Notes: generated by a model from the sequence alone, not told the origin. Positions 23,765 to 36,053 are shown, counted from the first letter of the stretch. The stretch is DNA of 64,000 nucleotides from Haliotis asinina (GCF_037392515.1 NC_090291.1:13138001-13202000); one strand, 5' to 3'. A program made the numbers and translations.

Positions 23765-26035
23765 ATGGCCACCACGAAGAAGCTGACAGACAACTATCTG
23801 ACCTGTGTCATCTGCGCAGAGGTATTCACAGACCCTGTCACTCTTCAGTGTAATCACACATTCTGTAAGTCCTGTCTGCTGAAATACACCAAAACACGGT
23901 CTGAAGCAACACAAGCCAACTCCATCGCATGTCCCTCCTGCAGACAAAAGACGAAGGTGACCAACCCTGGCAGTCCAGTGGAGGAGTGGGTCAGTCAACT
24001 GAAACCAAGCCACGTCATACAGAGTCTAATGGACGATTTAGGAGGATCGCCAGGTGAGAAACTATGAAACTGTTCCATATCGATTTTCGATATCTTTTTT
24101 TTCAGTACAGATGTGGACCAACGGCCAATGGTCAACATTGATATGTCCATTACATTTAAGTGTGTACATACTGGTATATGTGGTCCAGATAATGTACATG
24201 ATTTATGAGGTAGTGAGTTATCTTTACTACAGCATGTCTCAGGCATGCCAAGCATGGTTAGTATTACAGACTGTGTACAACAGATGTGTGGCAAATAAAG
24301 CTAATACATATACGCTAAACAATTATATTTTAGTATTCGTACATACAAAGATATACTGAACAGTGGTGAGTGAGTGCAAGTTTCAGCAATATATCATTAA
24401 ACGATCTGTGTTTTAGATGTTGATGTCTGTTGCGTGTGCAAAGAAGATGGGCAGACAACTCCAGGTACAATGTGGTGCGTCACTTGTGAAGATGCCTTCT
24501 GTGATGGGTGTCTGACGTTACACAAGAAGATACCACTAACACGTGATCATGAAGTGATTGATGTACGTAGCCATGGCAACAGGAAACCAAAAGCACGTAG
24601 CTTCATGTGCAGAGTTCACAAGGACGAGAAGGTAAAACTGTTCTGTAAAGACTGCAGGATGACAATTTGTACTGTATGCTGCAGCCTCAAACACCGGAAG
24701 TGTGATGATGTTGAAACCATTGATGCCATGATGCCGCTTGTTAAAGAAGCCCTGGTCAATGAAACAATGATCCAAGAGAAGAAAATACAAACTTACACTG
24801 ATAATATTTCATTGACACACTCGAAAATTGAAAAGGTGGCGACGAGTGCTCAAGAAATGAAAGATGAAGTTAGGAAAGTACGCATAGCAGCTACAGAGGT
24901 TCTTGTGAGAAAGGAAAAGGAACTGCTGGATCATATCGACAAACTCACTGAGATCCATGTACAGGAACTAAAGGCCTATAGAAAGAGCCAGGATATTGAC
25001 CTCCAGGCAGAACATCAGCGGTATGAGTTCACAAACAGTCTTTTGAAGTCAGACAGTATCGCAGACATGTTTGCTGTGTATGAGTCTGTAGATGGAACAT
25101 CTAGAGATGACCATATAAGAGAGGACAAGAGACTACAAGCATCCAGCATCATCTTTGTACACGACACAGAGAAGTTGATGAGATCTGTGGACGGCGTGAC
25201 GCTGGGGGAGGTGAAGCTTGTTCATGGTTTAAGTCGCCAGACATCGCCCGTTCTAGTGCAAGAAATTAATTGTACCGGAGAGGACGAACTCATGAGTGTG
25301 TATGACGTTGTAGTGTTGACTCTTGATTGTACCAAAGCAGTTCTCGTGTCAGACGTCTGCTACGGTGATCTCAAGGTATTTTATACTTCAAACAAAACAC
25401 CGTCACAAACACGTGTACAGCTTCCTGCTGCCCCAACACAAATAGCCAAGGTGGGTGGAACCAAGGCAGCTGTTGCTCTGCCAGGCACACAACAAATAGC
25501 TTTCATCAAGTTTGGCCCTAAACCTACATTAGAATCAACTGTCAGGACACGCAGGAAATACTGTGGATTGGCCTGTCTGAACTCTTCACAGCTCGTAGCA
25601 GGTGGTAACGACAAGCGTTCCTCTGTTGACATACTGGATATGGAAGGGATTGTACTGAAATCTATCAACACAGTTATGATAAAAAATCCACAATACATTC
25701 ATGTTACGAGGAATAACAATGTGGTAGTCAGTGAAGGGACTGTAAAATCCCTGTTATCTGTGACTCTTGACGGACAAGCTGTTTTCATTTACACACCCAG
25801 AGGAGACAGGGCATTGATTTATCCTTGTGGTATCACAACAACCAGCTCTGGAGACATCCTGTTTGTAGACTCAGACTCCAACAAGGTGATTCAGCTGACA
25901 GAATCCGGACAGTTTGTCAGAGACGTTCTCACAGCACATGATGGCTTATATCGTCCCGATAGCATCTGTCTGGATGATGACGGCTTGTTGTATGTTACTA
26001 TAGGCTGGTGTGTGAAAGTATTCTGCTTTGAATAG
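23765..26035 (+). CDS. TRIM-family E3 ubiquitin ligase, intact
   Basis: Two exons: 23765-24053, a GTGAG donor, a TTTTAG acceptor, then 24417-26035; phase 1, 635 residues. RING finger at residues 14-59 with all eight ligands (C14, C17, C29, H31, C34, C37, C56, C59), B-box 1 at about 101-145, B-box 2 at about 161-200 (CRVH ... CKDC ... CCSLKH), a charged coiled coil at about 205-310, and a C-terminal propeller with NHL-like blades (GILFVDSDSNKVIQL-type strands). TRIM proteins of this layout move ubiquitin from an E2 enzyme to targets bound by the propeller, and in molluscs they form large expanded families often discussed in immunity. The substrate is unknown. The start is the ATG opening MATTKKL, kept in all three copies. 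It is the likely parent type of the two broken copies. Confidence 0.88.
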
Positions 26036-26112
26036 TATGTACAGTGCACCCTGGTTATACTGGTCCTGGTTACATCTCCAAAAGTTTCCATTTCCGTATT
26101 TCTACCCATTCA

Positions 26113-26372
26113 GTGAGTGAGTTTAACTTTATGCCGCACTCAGCAATATTCCAGGTATATGGCGGCGGTCTGTAAATAATCGAGTCTCGACGAGACATTC
26201 CAGTGATCAACAACATGAGCATCGATCTGCACAACTGGGAACCGATGACCTGTGCCAACCAAGTCAACGAGTGACCACCCGATCCCGTTAGTCGCCTCTT
26301 ACGACAAGCAAAGTCGCCTTTTATGACAAGCATGGGTTTCTGAAGACCTATTCAACCCCGGATTCTACCCAC
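26113..26372 (-). repeat. Long-headed SINE (family L)
   Basis: Orthologue within the duplication of 14238-14497. A short plus-strand tail of the same family follows at about 26430-26512 (TTATTGCTAGAATATTGCTG). Confidence 0.75.
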
Positions 26373-27289
26373 TTAAAGTAACCTGGAAATTTTACAGAGC
26401 ATGTTACAATTGCCTAAAGCCTTGTCAGATCCAGACACGGTCATTTACAGACTGTCGCCTTATTGCTAGAATATTGCTGAGTGCGGTGCAAAACTTGAAC
26501 ACACTCATTCTTTAAATGCCACTTTCAGGTCGAACTGTTTTGATCAGCTAAATAGTGTGTGTACTCAGTTAAGTGAGGCGTGTTTGTCACTGGTACAGCT
26601 TAGGAAAAGGTAATCTGCTCACTGTAAATGTTAGGTGTAACTCAAGTTGTTAAGATGAAACGAACTGCTTACTAAATGAATTACCTGATTAAAAGTCAGC
26701 CATGGTTACCAACCGTGCGTGCGTGCGTACGTGTGTTGAAGGCATGGTATTTGTTTAGCATATTCAGGAGTTGCTATAGGTATATAGAGAAATAGATATA
26801 TACCTCCATGTTGTTTAAAATTTCAACTTCTATATTGCATATGTTCTTCACGGCAGTTATACCTGTCCAAGTTACAGTACCCGATATGTTTCAAAGTTGA
26901 TTGGTGTGTATAGCGCGTTATTACTTAGTTTGTCCTAGGGTATTGTCAAAGAAGCATCAAGATGAAGCAGCGCGGTCATGTCCACAAAGTCAGGAACGCC
27001 CATGTATACTAAAGGAAAAAAGTAACTGTACATTACATAAAGTTGCATAAATTAAAATTGGGTTATAAATAATAGTGCTAAATACACATAGCAAAGTACG
27101 TTGCATGAAACATTATGTCATGTATCGCCCGTGAAACCTGAAATTGCACAATGAACTTACTCAGTTTTGCACGCTTGTTGACAACTGACGTTCACACACC
27201 TGTTACAGTAAATTGAAGAACGGTTTATAATTCTCTAGCCTGATTGTTGCAGAAAAATACGTTAATTGCAACATAAACTGTCCATACGC

Positions 27290-27606
27290 CATGCCACGGC
27301 TTACAGAAAATCAGCGTCTCCGGAACGTACGTCGGTATGCTGAAGACTAGAATAGCCCAAAATGAAGTGGCCAGACATTTTGGTGTCCATCGAACCACGA
27401 TCTCGTCTCCATGGAAACGTTTTCAGCATAATTGGAACACGAGAGATTTGCTTCTAACTGGCCGCTCAGTCACGACATCACGTCAGGACGCCAACCACAT
27501 TGGGCTGACGCATCTAAGGAATGGATTCCAGTCTGCCATTCCTGACTTGCGTGCAATTACCGACTGAGTCAGCACAACACCCAACGTCCCTGACAGACAT
27601 GTTCTT
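27290..27606 (+). pseudogene. Tc1-like transposase N-terminal fragment B
   Basis: MPRLTENQR followed by MLKTRIAQNEVARHFGVHRT and WKRFQHNWNTRDL, the helix-turn-helix start of a Tc1-like transposase. It retains EVARHFGVHRTT, closer to the usual family text than copy A. Truncated before any catalytic residue. Confidence 0.65.
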
Positions 27607-29064
27607 CTAAAAGATGACGCGAATTTTACAGAAAGGTCTGACTATCACACACTAACGCAGTCTGAATCCCAGTGTTTTCCATTTGTCTGTAGTAGTGTTT
27701 CCATAGTTTACATCTGACTGAAATTGCTATGTGGTGAATAGAAAACATCAGCTATGAAATTGCATTTATATGTATACTACACAGTGGATTGTTAGTGGCT
27801 AGTCTACATGGCATGTATCAGCATGAAATAAAGTAAAGATGAACTCGGCCGACTGCATTATTCTGTTTGACATTTAATAGTTAGACTTACGAAAGATAAA
27901 CAAATCACATGTATATTCACATCTATAATAAAGCACTCGACGACACGAATGCTCAGTATAGCTAAACGATTTGTTGTAATACTTTGAGCAGTGTCATCAA
28001 GGTGTGTCTGTTTGATGTGGGATGAAGACCCGAAGTAAGGAAGGTCTTTTGTGTTTATCTATTTAGTGACACTATCAAGAACAGATTTGGTATTGACAAA
28101 CCTAGAAACACAAGCAGATGGAAACGGGCTTTGAATTTACGTACACAAATCAGTTCGCAGAGAAGGTAGGCGCTTAGATGCCTGTGATACAGGTACTTTA
28201 ATGAAATGACCTCTTACCAAAGTGTGTCCTTCCTGAAAGCGGGAAGGATTTACAATTAGGTATCGCTGGACTATGAACAATGTATTTGTTTCTTTAACAG
28301 TTTTCCAGCTTTTGTATATATCCAGCCCTGGACCAGAAAATCCAAAGACTGATATCATGAGAATCTATCCACACAACCGAAAGACTGCATGGACTGTATG
28401 TAATGGGAGTAGACCTTCAAGTAAATCAGTCGCAATATTTTGATAAAGCTATTTAGAACGATTCCAAGATGGCTGCCACGGCACTACAGACATTCTGTAG
28501 TTCTCGAACAGCATCTCCTTGGGTTGAAAATCCTTGTCGAAAATCAATCAAACAAATAATTTATAAAAACAATTAAGTGGCACGGACCACAACTGTGTAG
28601 TCACCATCATCCATCGTGTGGCGGCTCTTCCCATGTAGGAGAATAGTATAAAAGTTTAGGAATCGAACACGACTCGACAGGATTCGTCCGAGTAATTCAT
28701 GTGTAGACAATTCAGCAATTCCAGATAAATTAGGGTGCTGCGTTGTCGAGAATGTTCTGATGGTTTGTATGTTGAGAATGTTTTCATGAAACCCCCATTG
28801 GTAACGGCTAGAACTGCAGTAAGATATCTGCGTGAATATAGATTTACGCCGCTTTTAGCAAGCACTGTAGCACTGTATACTACCAATCAAAAGTTTTGAC
28901 ACACTAGTGTAACTGTAGCTGCTTACAATCAACAGCAGCTCCAAACTAGACTTTGCAAATAGTTCGTAGTGAAACAATGCCAAATCAACGACAAACCACA
29001 TTGTGAAAAATAGACATGCACTCATTTCAATGGAGTAACAACAATACCATGTCCATTAAGTCAT

Positions 29065-29714
29065 TCAATTTGTAAAAATGAAAGAATAAAAAGTACAGTA
29101 TTCGATCACGTGGTATCTGGTATGTCCATCGTGGGCATCAATGCAAGCCCTGACTCTACGACGTGCCGAGAACGTCGGACGCCGTACCTTGGGCAGGAAT
29201 CCTTTGCATTTCCACTTGAAGGGCATGGACAAGCTGACGTATGTTTCCAGAACCAGGTGAACCATGTGGCACCACTTGTTCAAATGGTGACGAGTCAGGT
29301 GAACTGGAGGGCCACTGACGCTTTTTCTTTGAAGATAATCCATGCCAATACGTACTTGCTGTATGAGGAAGGGCGTAGTCCTGTTGGAATGTGATCAGGT
29401 TACTTCACTGACCAACACTCCCTGCCACTGTCTGATTTGGTACTGACAGTCTGTCCGTGGCCATCGAAGACGTTGAAGCGTCAGCCGTACACCCCGGAGG
29501 GGTCTGTAGGCGAGGAAGTCGTCGTGCTGTTGTTCGACCACTGACAGGATGTCCAATCCAAGTCGCTTCTGATGACGTCACAGGTAGGAAACGGTGTTGG
29601 ATACAGAATTAGCGGTCGTCTGGGATGGTGACGTGAGGCCTTCAACCTATGGGCCTGTCTACTGTCCGTATTATTCCAATGGCTCTCTTTGGATTCCTGA
29701 GTTAATCGGAGCAT
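29065..29714 (-). pseudogene. Tc1-like transposase remnant, flank copy B
   Basis: Minus-strand frames contain LKASRHHPRRPL and, further along, RRRVRACIDAHDGHTRY, which resembles the usual C-terminal end of Tc1-like transposases (RRRVxACIxAxGGHTRY). It preserves the C-terminus that copy A lacks. Frames are broken between the pieces. Confidence 0.6.
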
Positions 29715-30211
29715 GGTCGCTGAAGTTGACTTGAAGGCCTGATGTCAAGAAAGGTATGTGTGCACTGTTATACCCCAAAGATGTACGTACTTCATGCAAT
29801 CCGTTCACGAGATTTTCGTGATTCACGCTTCATGCAATCCGTTAACGAGATATCATTCACGATCAGTTACAGTGATACTGTTCGCTCAAACACAACATTT
29901 TCCATGCCAGATGTCTAGGAAGTATTGTGGCGATTGTTTTGAGCTCATAACTGCCTTCAAAATTGAGTTCGAATCCAAAATATTAAATTATGGTATCATG
30001 TCTTTTGGTATAATGTCTGTTGTGCGTTAGTTTTGGTGAGATTCCACTTTTACATCGCCTGAAGCTATGAACGGTGGCAGGCTGATGTTAGTTATTCCAA
30101 GAAACGAGCATAAACTTTAAGCTACATGTGTTTGGTTCATTAGGTTGATATCCGATGTAGAAAATTCATATCATTAATTATCGATTTTGTATTCTAATCG
30201 ATCGGGGAGAG

Positions 30212-30974
30212 GTTGGGCGGGGAACAGCTAATAAAGTGAAACAAAACAACCAAGATCTGTAACCCGATATCGTAAACCAAGACGATAATGGAATAATGAA
30301 ACTGATATTTTCAGTATCGGTTCAGAATATGTATTTAGTCCTTTGTGTGACAATAACATATCCCTTGTCAGGAACAGAGGTGAACTTAAAACTTCACGCC
30401 ATAATCCGTCTCGATAATCCGCCAAAGTTAAATCCAGAGCGAGTTAGAGTCAAGACAGCGATGTGACGTATGTCAGAACGACTGACTGCAGGACAGCCAT
30501 CACGTAAACGTTTCTAAAGGCATAAAACTATCATCAGTTTATTTATTCTCAACATGGAACCTCCCGTGGTGGTAAAGGAGAAAGGGTTTGTTGATATGAA
30601 CGTAATTAATAATTACAAAATGTCGGTACAAATATTTATCGACACTTGCTTGAAAAGATAAATACATTTAAATACAAACGAATAAACACAGAAGGAGACC
30701 ACAATTAGGCACACATATACACCAGTGCGTTAATTAAGCACCGACGTATTTTGAAAACAAAATCTGATGCTACAGAAAAGTTAGGGTATAACCACCAATG
30801 TAACCAAATTATAGTTACAGAAACTTTATCCATTGTCAGTTTCACAAACACCACAACCTTTTCTATTCTTTTTGAAAATATTTGTTGGTGAAAATGTCAT
30901 GAGACCGACGTTTTACCCGAAGTAACTTTTCCTCTCCTGCTGAAACTACACAATTCAACTAAAGTTTGACCAAA
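30212..30974. other. No gene recognised
   Basis: AT-rich spacer to the right of the TRIM cluster. I see no coding signature, no terminal repeats and no SINE in it. Confidence 0.6.
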
Positions 30975-31171
30975 AATGACAAACAATTGAGTCCGGACCA
31001 GACAATGCAGTGATCAACAGCGTGAGCATCACTCTACGCAAATGGGATACGATGACCCAGAAATTATTGAGAATCATGTTGCGTCATGTAACTCATTACG
31101 TTTATTAACTTCTGGCGTTTTACTTACATAAACATGTTAAAACATCATCCTTTTACAGTCTCAGTCTTGTT

Positions 31172-32174
31172 TTAGTACTTTGTTAGACCTCCTCGCTCAG
31201 CAATGCATGCCTGAATACGCCTAGGCACACTACCCATCAAAGTTTGTAGGTAATCGTGTGACAGGGTATCCCAATATTGGACCACCTCGGCCTTCATATC
31301 TTCAATATTTCTCAGTCCCTTTTGGTGTATTCTGTCCTCCATGACTCCCCACATATTCTCAATTGGGTTTAGGTCTGGGCTGTAACTGGGCCAGTCTAAA
31401 ACTTGAACATTTTCGCCCGACAACCACTGTTTTGTGTAGCGCGCAGTGTGTTTTGGGTCATTATCATGCTGGAAAATCCAATCATCTTCATACAATGTTT
31501 GTGCTGTCGGAAGAAGGTGACCATTTAGAATGTCAACGTATCTTTCTTTTGTCAAGTTTCCCGTGAAAACACACAATGGCGTCACTCCGCGAGCCGATAT
31601 GCCACCCCACATGTGAAACTTCGGGCTATGTTTTGGTCGCTGGTAGATAGATTTGACAGTATCTTTGGTCCAAATTTTCACACAATTAGGGAAAAGCCAA
31701 ACAGAACTTTCACCCGAAAAGAAAACATTATCCCAATCTTGATTTTCATGAGCCCGACACCAGTTTAAACGTTTTTCCTTTTGTGCATCTTTCATCAACG
31801 GCGAGGGAATTCCACGTTTTTTCACCCAATTAAGTCTCTGTAATTCCTGCCTAACTGTTTCATTGCATACCTGAGGACTTCCTCTGCTAATCATTTCATT
31901 TCTGATGTTCTCAACACTTTTCAATCTGCCCAAGTCTTCGGCGATCCACAACACTGTATTTCCTAGGCCGACCTGCCCCTGCTTTGTGCTCTATCCCGGT
32001 TCCTGTTTGAATATTCTTCAAAGTTCTGTATACTGTAGACAGAGGAATACCATGTCTACAAGCTAACACTTTAGCATCAGCCTCACCCCTTTCAAAATCA
32101 TCTAGAATGAGCTTTCTTTTCTCTCTTGCTGTAAATTCTGCCACGTCAACACAGGAAGCCGTCTGCTCAGACAA
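31172..32174 (-). pseudogene. Tc1-like transposase (DD34E), inactive
   Basis: The N-terminal frame (32174-31911) has a helix-turn-helix with ADAKVLACRHGIPLSTVYRT. The second frame (31954-31172) holds the catalytic domain with FQHDNDPKHTAR (second aspartate) and SPDLNPIENMWG (glutamate), separated by 34 residues. One frameshift lies in the 31911-31954 overlap. The first catalytic aspartate, expected in a FFSDES motif, is glycine (FFSGESSVWLF). The reading frame otherwise runs to a full C-terminus (RIQACIAERGGLTKY), so the element decayed fairly recently. Confidence 0.85.
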
Positions 32175-32232
32175 GGGAGATAACTCTTGACGTAACGAGC
32201 TGCCTTCTAAGCCTTCAAGAGTTGTCTCCCTT
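32173..32232. repeat. 18-base inverted repeat at the Tc1 5' leader
   Basis: AAGGGAGATAACTCTTGA and TCAAGAGTTGTCTCCCTT form arms matching at 17 of 18 positions around a 24-base loop, overlapping the transposase start codon. It could fold in the transcript or be a separate tiny palindrome. Confidence 0.6.
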
Positions 32233-32396
32233 ATTTAGTATGCTTAGTGCATAGTGAAAGCCCTTTTCCAATCTTAGCATCATTAGAAAAAAAACAAAGA
32301 TTTTCTCAGTAATTTCTGGGAACACTGTACATATATCAGATACCGATCCGTTATTCGCATCTCACGACAAGCGTGGGTAACGGAAGATAAGTTTCA

Positions 32397-32600
32397 CTTT
32401 GCGGGTTTTTGTTTGGTTTTGTTTGAGGTTTTTTGTGGGGTTTTTTGGTGTTTTTTTGTTTGTTTTGGTTTGGTTTTTTTTGTTTTTTTGTTTTGTTGTT
32501 TTGTTTTGTTTTTGTTTTGTTTTATTTTTATTATTTTTATTTTTTATCTATTTTTTTTAGGGTGTGGTTTTTTTTTCACTTTCTTTTGTTTTGCTTTTTG
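32397..32600. repeat. T/G-rich low-complexity tract
   Basis: About 200 bases almost purely of T and G on the plus strand (GGTTTTGTTTGTTTTG pattern). Any open frame across it is compositional. Confidence 0.85.
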
Positions 32601-32706
32601 TTTTAATGAGGGCAGAATACGACAGTTACTATTTTACATGTGGAAACAGGTTTTGAATGTATTTACATCAACATCTTGTGTGTCTGTACTTGTCTGTATT
32701 GTAAAA

Positions 32707-32863
32707 TGAGTGAGTGATTCTTGTTTTTACGATTTTAGCAATATGCCAGCAATATCACGACGGGGACCACCAGAAATGGCCATCATACATTGTACCCTTG
32801 TGGGGAACTGAACCCGGGTCTTCAGTGTCTGATCAAAAGCTTTAACCACTGGGCTACCCAACA
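32707..32863 (-). repeat. tRNA-headed SINE (family S)
   Basis: Minus-strand head GGGTAGCCCAGTGGTTAAAG, then a B box-like GGTTCAGTTCCCC, then the family tail ending in CACTCA repeats. Confidence 0.75.
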
Positions 32864-33017
32864 GACTAATGCTTAAGTCTCTGATTGTGTATAATTTTGA
32901 CAGTAACCACACACACAAAAAAACGAATATAAATTGAAAAGGAGCCCCAGGGATAACAGAGATTAAGAACCTGAGGAAATCTAGACTTGTTTCATTTTGG
33001 GCTTCCGCACTGCAGAC

Positions 33018-33320
33018 AGGGCTTGGGACCTCAGGTACCGGGATGGGTGGGTAATGAGTTGGACCCAGGTACCCGTCTCAATACCGGACCTGTTACGATC
33101 ATGTGACTAAGAGATAAAACAATGTAATATATCATTCTTTCATGATTAAAAAGGTTGTATTGATACTGAAAAAAATCACAAATTTAGCCTCCGAGCTGAA
33201 GAAAACTACTGCCATTTCTTGTAAATATGTTGTCTGGAATTAACATAACCAGTATCTGGGTAGGGTAGGGAAAAACGGAATGGAGTACCTGGGTAGAAAA
33301 TTTGTACCCGTCCAAGCCCT
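33018..33320. mobile_element. Small inverted-repeat element (MITE-like)
   Basis: The left end AGGGCTTGGGACC and the right end, read on the other strand, AGGGCTTGGACGGGTAC are similar. Both ends are followed by ACCCAGGTAC-type text, so the arms are imperfect and long. No coding potential and no clear target duplication. Confidence 0.4.
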
Positions 33321-34559
33321 AGTTCCAGGACTTTGAGACAGACAAGCTACCAACCACCCCATATGAAATATTATTTGATAACTACACATGTATTTAATTT
33401 ACAACATACAGGTCAAGCAAATCTGACAACAGTTCATGCATACAGATAACTTCAGTGGAATGCATGCAAAAATGAAAAGCATCCAACCTGATATTTTGTT
33501 ACTAAACATATAAAATATAGCTAATTGTTATCTTACCTATAACAAGACAACAAAACTGACCATTTTATTCCAGTTTATTCAGGAGCAAAATACCTTAACA
33601 GACTCATAGTGTGTTGGCTTTAATACATGCTTCAAAATTCCAGGTGAAAAAAGCTATTTACTTTCCACCTTTCATAACATCATATATAAAAACCTCAACA
33701 TATGAGTCACATTTAGGCATAAACAATAGATGTGATAACTGTAACAACAAAACTGATGCAGAGAATTCAGTCTGGATATATAACTCAGTAGGCATCAAAT
33801 ATTCCTCAAACATTGTCATTACTACACAGGCTTGTACCTACAAACTGTTGCTGTTCCTTGACAAGTTAGAACTTTGCCCAACTAGTTTTTTGTTCAATTG
33901 GTTTCTCTCTGAAAGGGATATCTTTTAGATCTGCTACTCTGGACAAAAGTGAGGATAATGGTGTTTACTATCGATAACAATGCTGTAAGTGTTTTAATGT
34001 GAGATAAGTGAGGGTTTACCTGATTCATGATTGCAATAATTACATGGCAATGCGTGTGTGTTTCAAAAACCTTTGCTTATTTTAATTCAATGAGTAACAT
34101 ACTGCACATTTTTATACAAAAAATTTATCAGCCATAAAATTCCAGAGTCTCATGCTGAGATTTGAACTACATACTTTCATATCTGAAGTAGGATGCCCAT
34201 TGAAGTCAATAAGCAAGCTGACAAGACGAACATGTTATCCATGCAGACGTACCATGTATTTTGACACCATTTATAAACAAGTAGGGAATATACCATTTTA
34301 CAAGCATACCACTAGCCACTGCCAATGCATATGAGAAAATGTAATACATATTCATACAGATGAAACGTTTCCTAAGGAATGGAATAAATTGTCACATCTT
34401 CACTTACGTTTTCGTCATCATCTGTTCCCTCTTTGGCTTGATCATTTGCATTTTATCAATCTTGTCAATCCAGTATCCCCTACATTTATTTAAATAGTAT
34501 AATACCCTGCAGATCTGATGCTGCTGTGCCCCAGCAGTAACCTGTGTAGTAGAGACAAG

Positions 34560-34677
34560 GTTTATCCTTACCAAAGGACCAGACACTGGAAATGGGCTTC
34601 ATGTCTGTAACCATGTGTGGAAATGAGCCAGTAAACACAGTAAACAAATGCTTACACCACTGGACTAACCCACCATC
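34560..34677 (-). repeat. Degenerate tRNA-headed SINE (family S)
   Basis: CTGGAAATGGGCTTCATGTCTG, split by drift, and ACCACTGGACTAACCCACC match the minus-strand body and head of family S. Old copy. Confidence 0.45.
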
Positions 34678-34804
34678 ACTTAAAATGAAGCTTTCTCTAG
34701 GCTGTGGGCATTACATCATATTAGGTGGGTTACAAATGAACCTGAGTTTTGGAGTGGGTATCAAGACATAGAAAATATGCATACAAGTATATATGTTTAA
34801 CATT

Positions 34805-34990
34805 TAATTGCACCACATCATGGGCAGATCCAGGAATTTTGAAAGGGGGAGGGAGGGAGAAGGGGTCAGGGGGTTCAAACCCTCTGAACCCCCTCAGACC
34901 TACCTACGCAGATGTGGTCATAGGTCATGTTCAAAAGGGGATGGGGAACCATACCCCCTAAACTCCCCCTGTGGATCCCCCTATGCACAT
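34805..34990. repeat. G/C-run repeat, probable transposon end
   Basis: GGGCAGATCCAGGAATTTTG followed by G-runs and C-runs (CCCCCTGTGGATCCCC). Similar starts are common in repeats of marine invertebrates as I remember them. I cannot define its ends. Confidence 0.3.
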
Positions 34991-35243
34991 CATGAGGCAT
35001 TTACACTTTCAGTATACACAAACATATACAATCGTCACTGTAAAAAAATACATACTGTATACTACTTTATGATGGACACAGCAATATTCATTGTACAAAT
35101 ACTCCACATGAAATATATAGTTCCCATTATATACAAAACTTCAGAACACAACCTTATTTCTGCACATTACAAAGTCCCAAAATATTCTGTGAGGTGAATC
35201 AAAAGTATGTAACCAGGTCAACTGGACCCTGAGATTTAAAGGG

Positions 35244-35356
35244 GAAAGTAAAACCCTACTCCATGATGTTACCATTCATTTGTCAGGTATCTTCACAATT
35301 AGCGTCCATGGGGTCAGCCTAAAAAACAAAGTCTGTATAAGAAGGGTTTTACTTTC
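35244..35356 (-). other. 14-base inverted repeat; weak SECIS candidate
   Basis: GAAAGTAAAACCCT and AGGGTTTTACTTTC are exact complements around an 85-base loop. On the minus strand, about 760 bases after the MsrA stop, the loop has GTGA (35296-35293), 11 bases, AAA, 18 bases, then GA (35261-35260). That spacing fits the SECIS core pattern. The helix expected between core and apical As is poor here (two runs of 3 pairs with a bulge), and the outer stem is far from the core on one side. A small MITE explains the arms equally well. Confidence 0.2.
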
Positions 35357-35589
35357 GGTTCACAACAAATCACAGCCTGAATTCTCCACATAACAAATGA
35401 CTGGTCCTTACATATTTGGTAAGATACATGTCAGCAGTTGGCTGCTCAGAGAAAACATTCAACCTGACCTAGGACTGGACCAATGGACAGGAATTGTGTT
35501 AAGGTCAGTTAAGGAGTTTAACAATGGTTTTGCAAGGAAAGCATTATTGCTTGGTCAAGAGTTTGGATGGGGTGTGTATTGAAATTCGG

Positions 35590-36050
35590 GGTTGGGTAGG
35601 GTTTGGGCTAGGGTTGGGATGGTGATGGGGCCAGGGTTAAACAACAGGTAGTGATTGTGCTTGGAGATTGTGTCCAAACTCTGGGTGCCGTTGAACAAAG
35701 CACCCTTAGCACTAAACCAGCAGTAAATCTTTGTTAAGATATGGGAGTTCCTATCACCTTAGCACGATGATTGTTTGTACTACGGCTTCCAGTTAGGGAA
35801 TGTGTTAGGGCTTGGTCTAGGGCTAGAACTAGGTTTGGGTTGGACTGTATTAGATCTAGCATTTCCGTTGGGATTGTGTTTTGATATTATACCTGAGCTT
35901 TGGCTGGGACAGTAATAAGGCTTGGTTAACAATTGTGGTAATGCTAGGGTTTGGGACAGGACTGAGCCTAGGTTAGGTCAAGGTTCAGGGATTGTGTTAG
36001 GGTTAAGGTTTCGGTCAGGACTGGGTTTGGGTTAGGATCAGTGCCATCTA
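35590..36050. repeat. Degenerate GGGTTAG-like low-complexity tract
   Basis: Irregular repetitions of GGTTAGGG, GGTTTGGG and CTAGGGCT across the stretch just after the MsrA stop. They are not a regular telomere array. Confidence 0.6.
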
Positions 36051-36053
36051 GGA

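Larger units (their letters stand above)
26036..29939. repeat. Segmental duplication, TRIM 3' flank copy B
   Basis: Paralogous to 14162-17572, carrying the same chain of a SINE and two Tc1 remnants. It continues without interruption into 29940-30211, where flank A holds a LINE, and so supplies the pre-insertion state. Confidence 0.8.
31050..32327 (-). mobile_element. Tc1-like DNA transposon
   Basis: 1278 bases, flanked by TA at 31048-31049 and 32328-32329. The inverted ends share CCCAGAAATTA.TGAGAA; the outermost bases read CAGTGTTCCCAG on one side and CGATGACCCAG on the other, so one tip has drifted. Size, TA target and transposase type all agree with the Tc1 group. Confidence 0.85.
30975..32395 (-). 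repeat. Long-headed SINE (family L) split by a Tc1 element
   Basis: The part at 30975-31047 (GGACCAGACAATGCAGTGAT ...) and the part at 32330-32395 (CCGATCCGTTATTCGCATCT ...) are consecutive pieces of one family L SINE on the minus strand. The intervening sequence is the Tc1 element. The SINE is therefore older than the transposon. Confidence 0.7.

Noticed and set aside
32413-32709. Phe/Cys-rich open frame of about 98 codons
   Set aside because: A by-product of the T/G-rich low-complexity tract.
33611-33928. Open frame of about 105 codons
   Set aside because: No motif, no splice context and AT-driven composition; nothing supports it as a gene.
35690-35775. Alternative SECIS candidate (GTGCTAA/TTAGTGC helix on the minus strand)
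   Set aside because: A seven-pair outer helix exists, but no AA at the proper distance from GTGA and no GA partner next to the helix.
35590-36050. Telomere-like GGGTTAG repeats
   Set aside because: Units are irregular and mixed with other text, so this is a low-complexity stretch rather than an interstitial telomere array.
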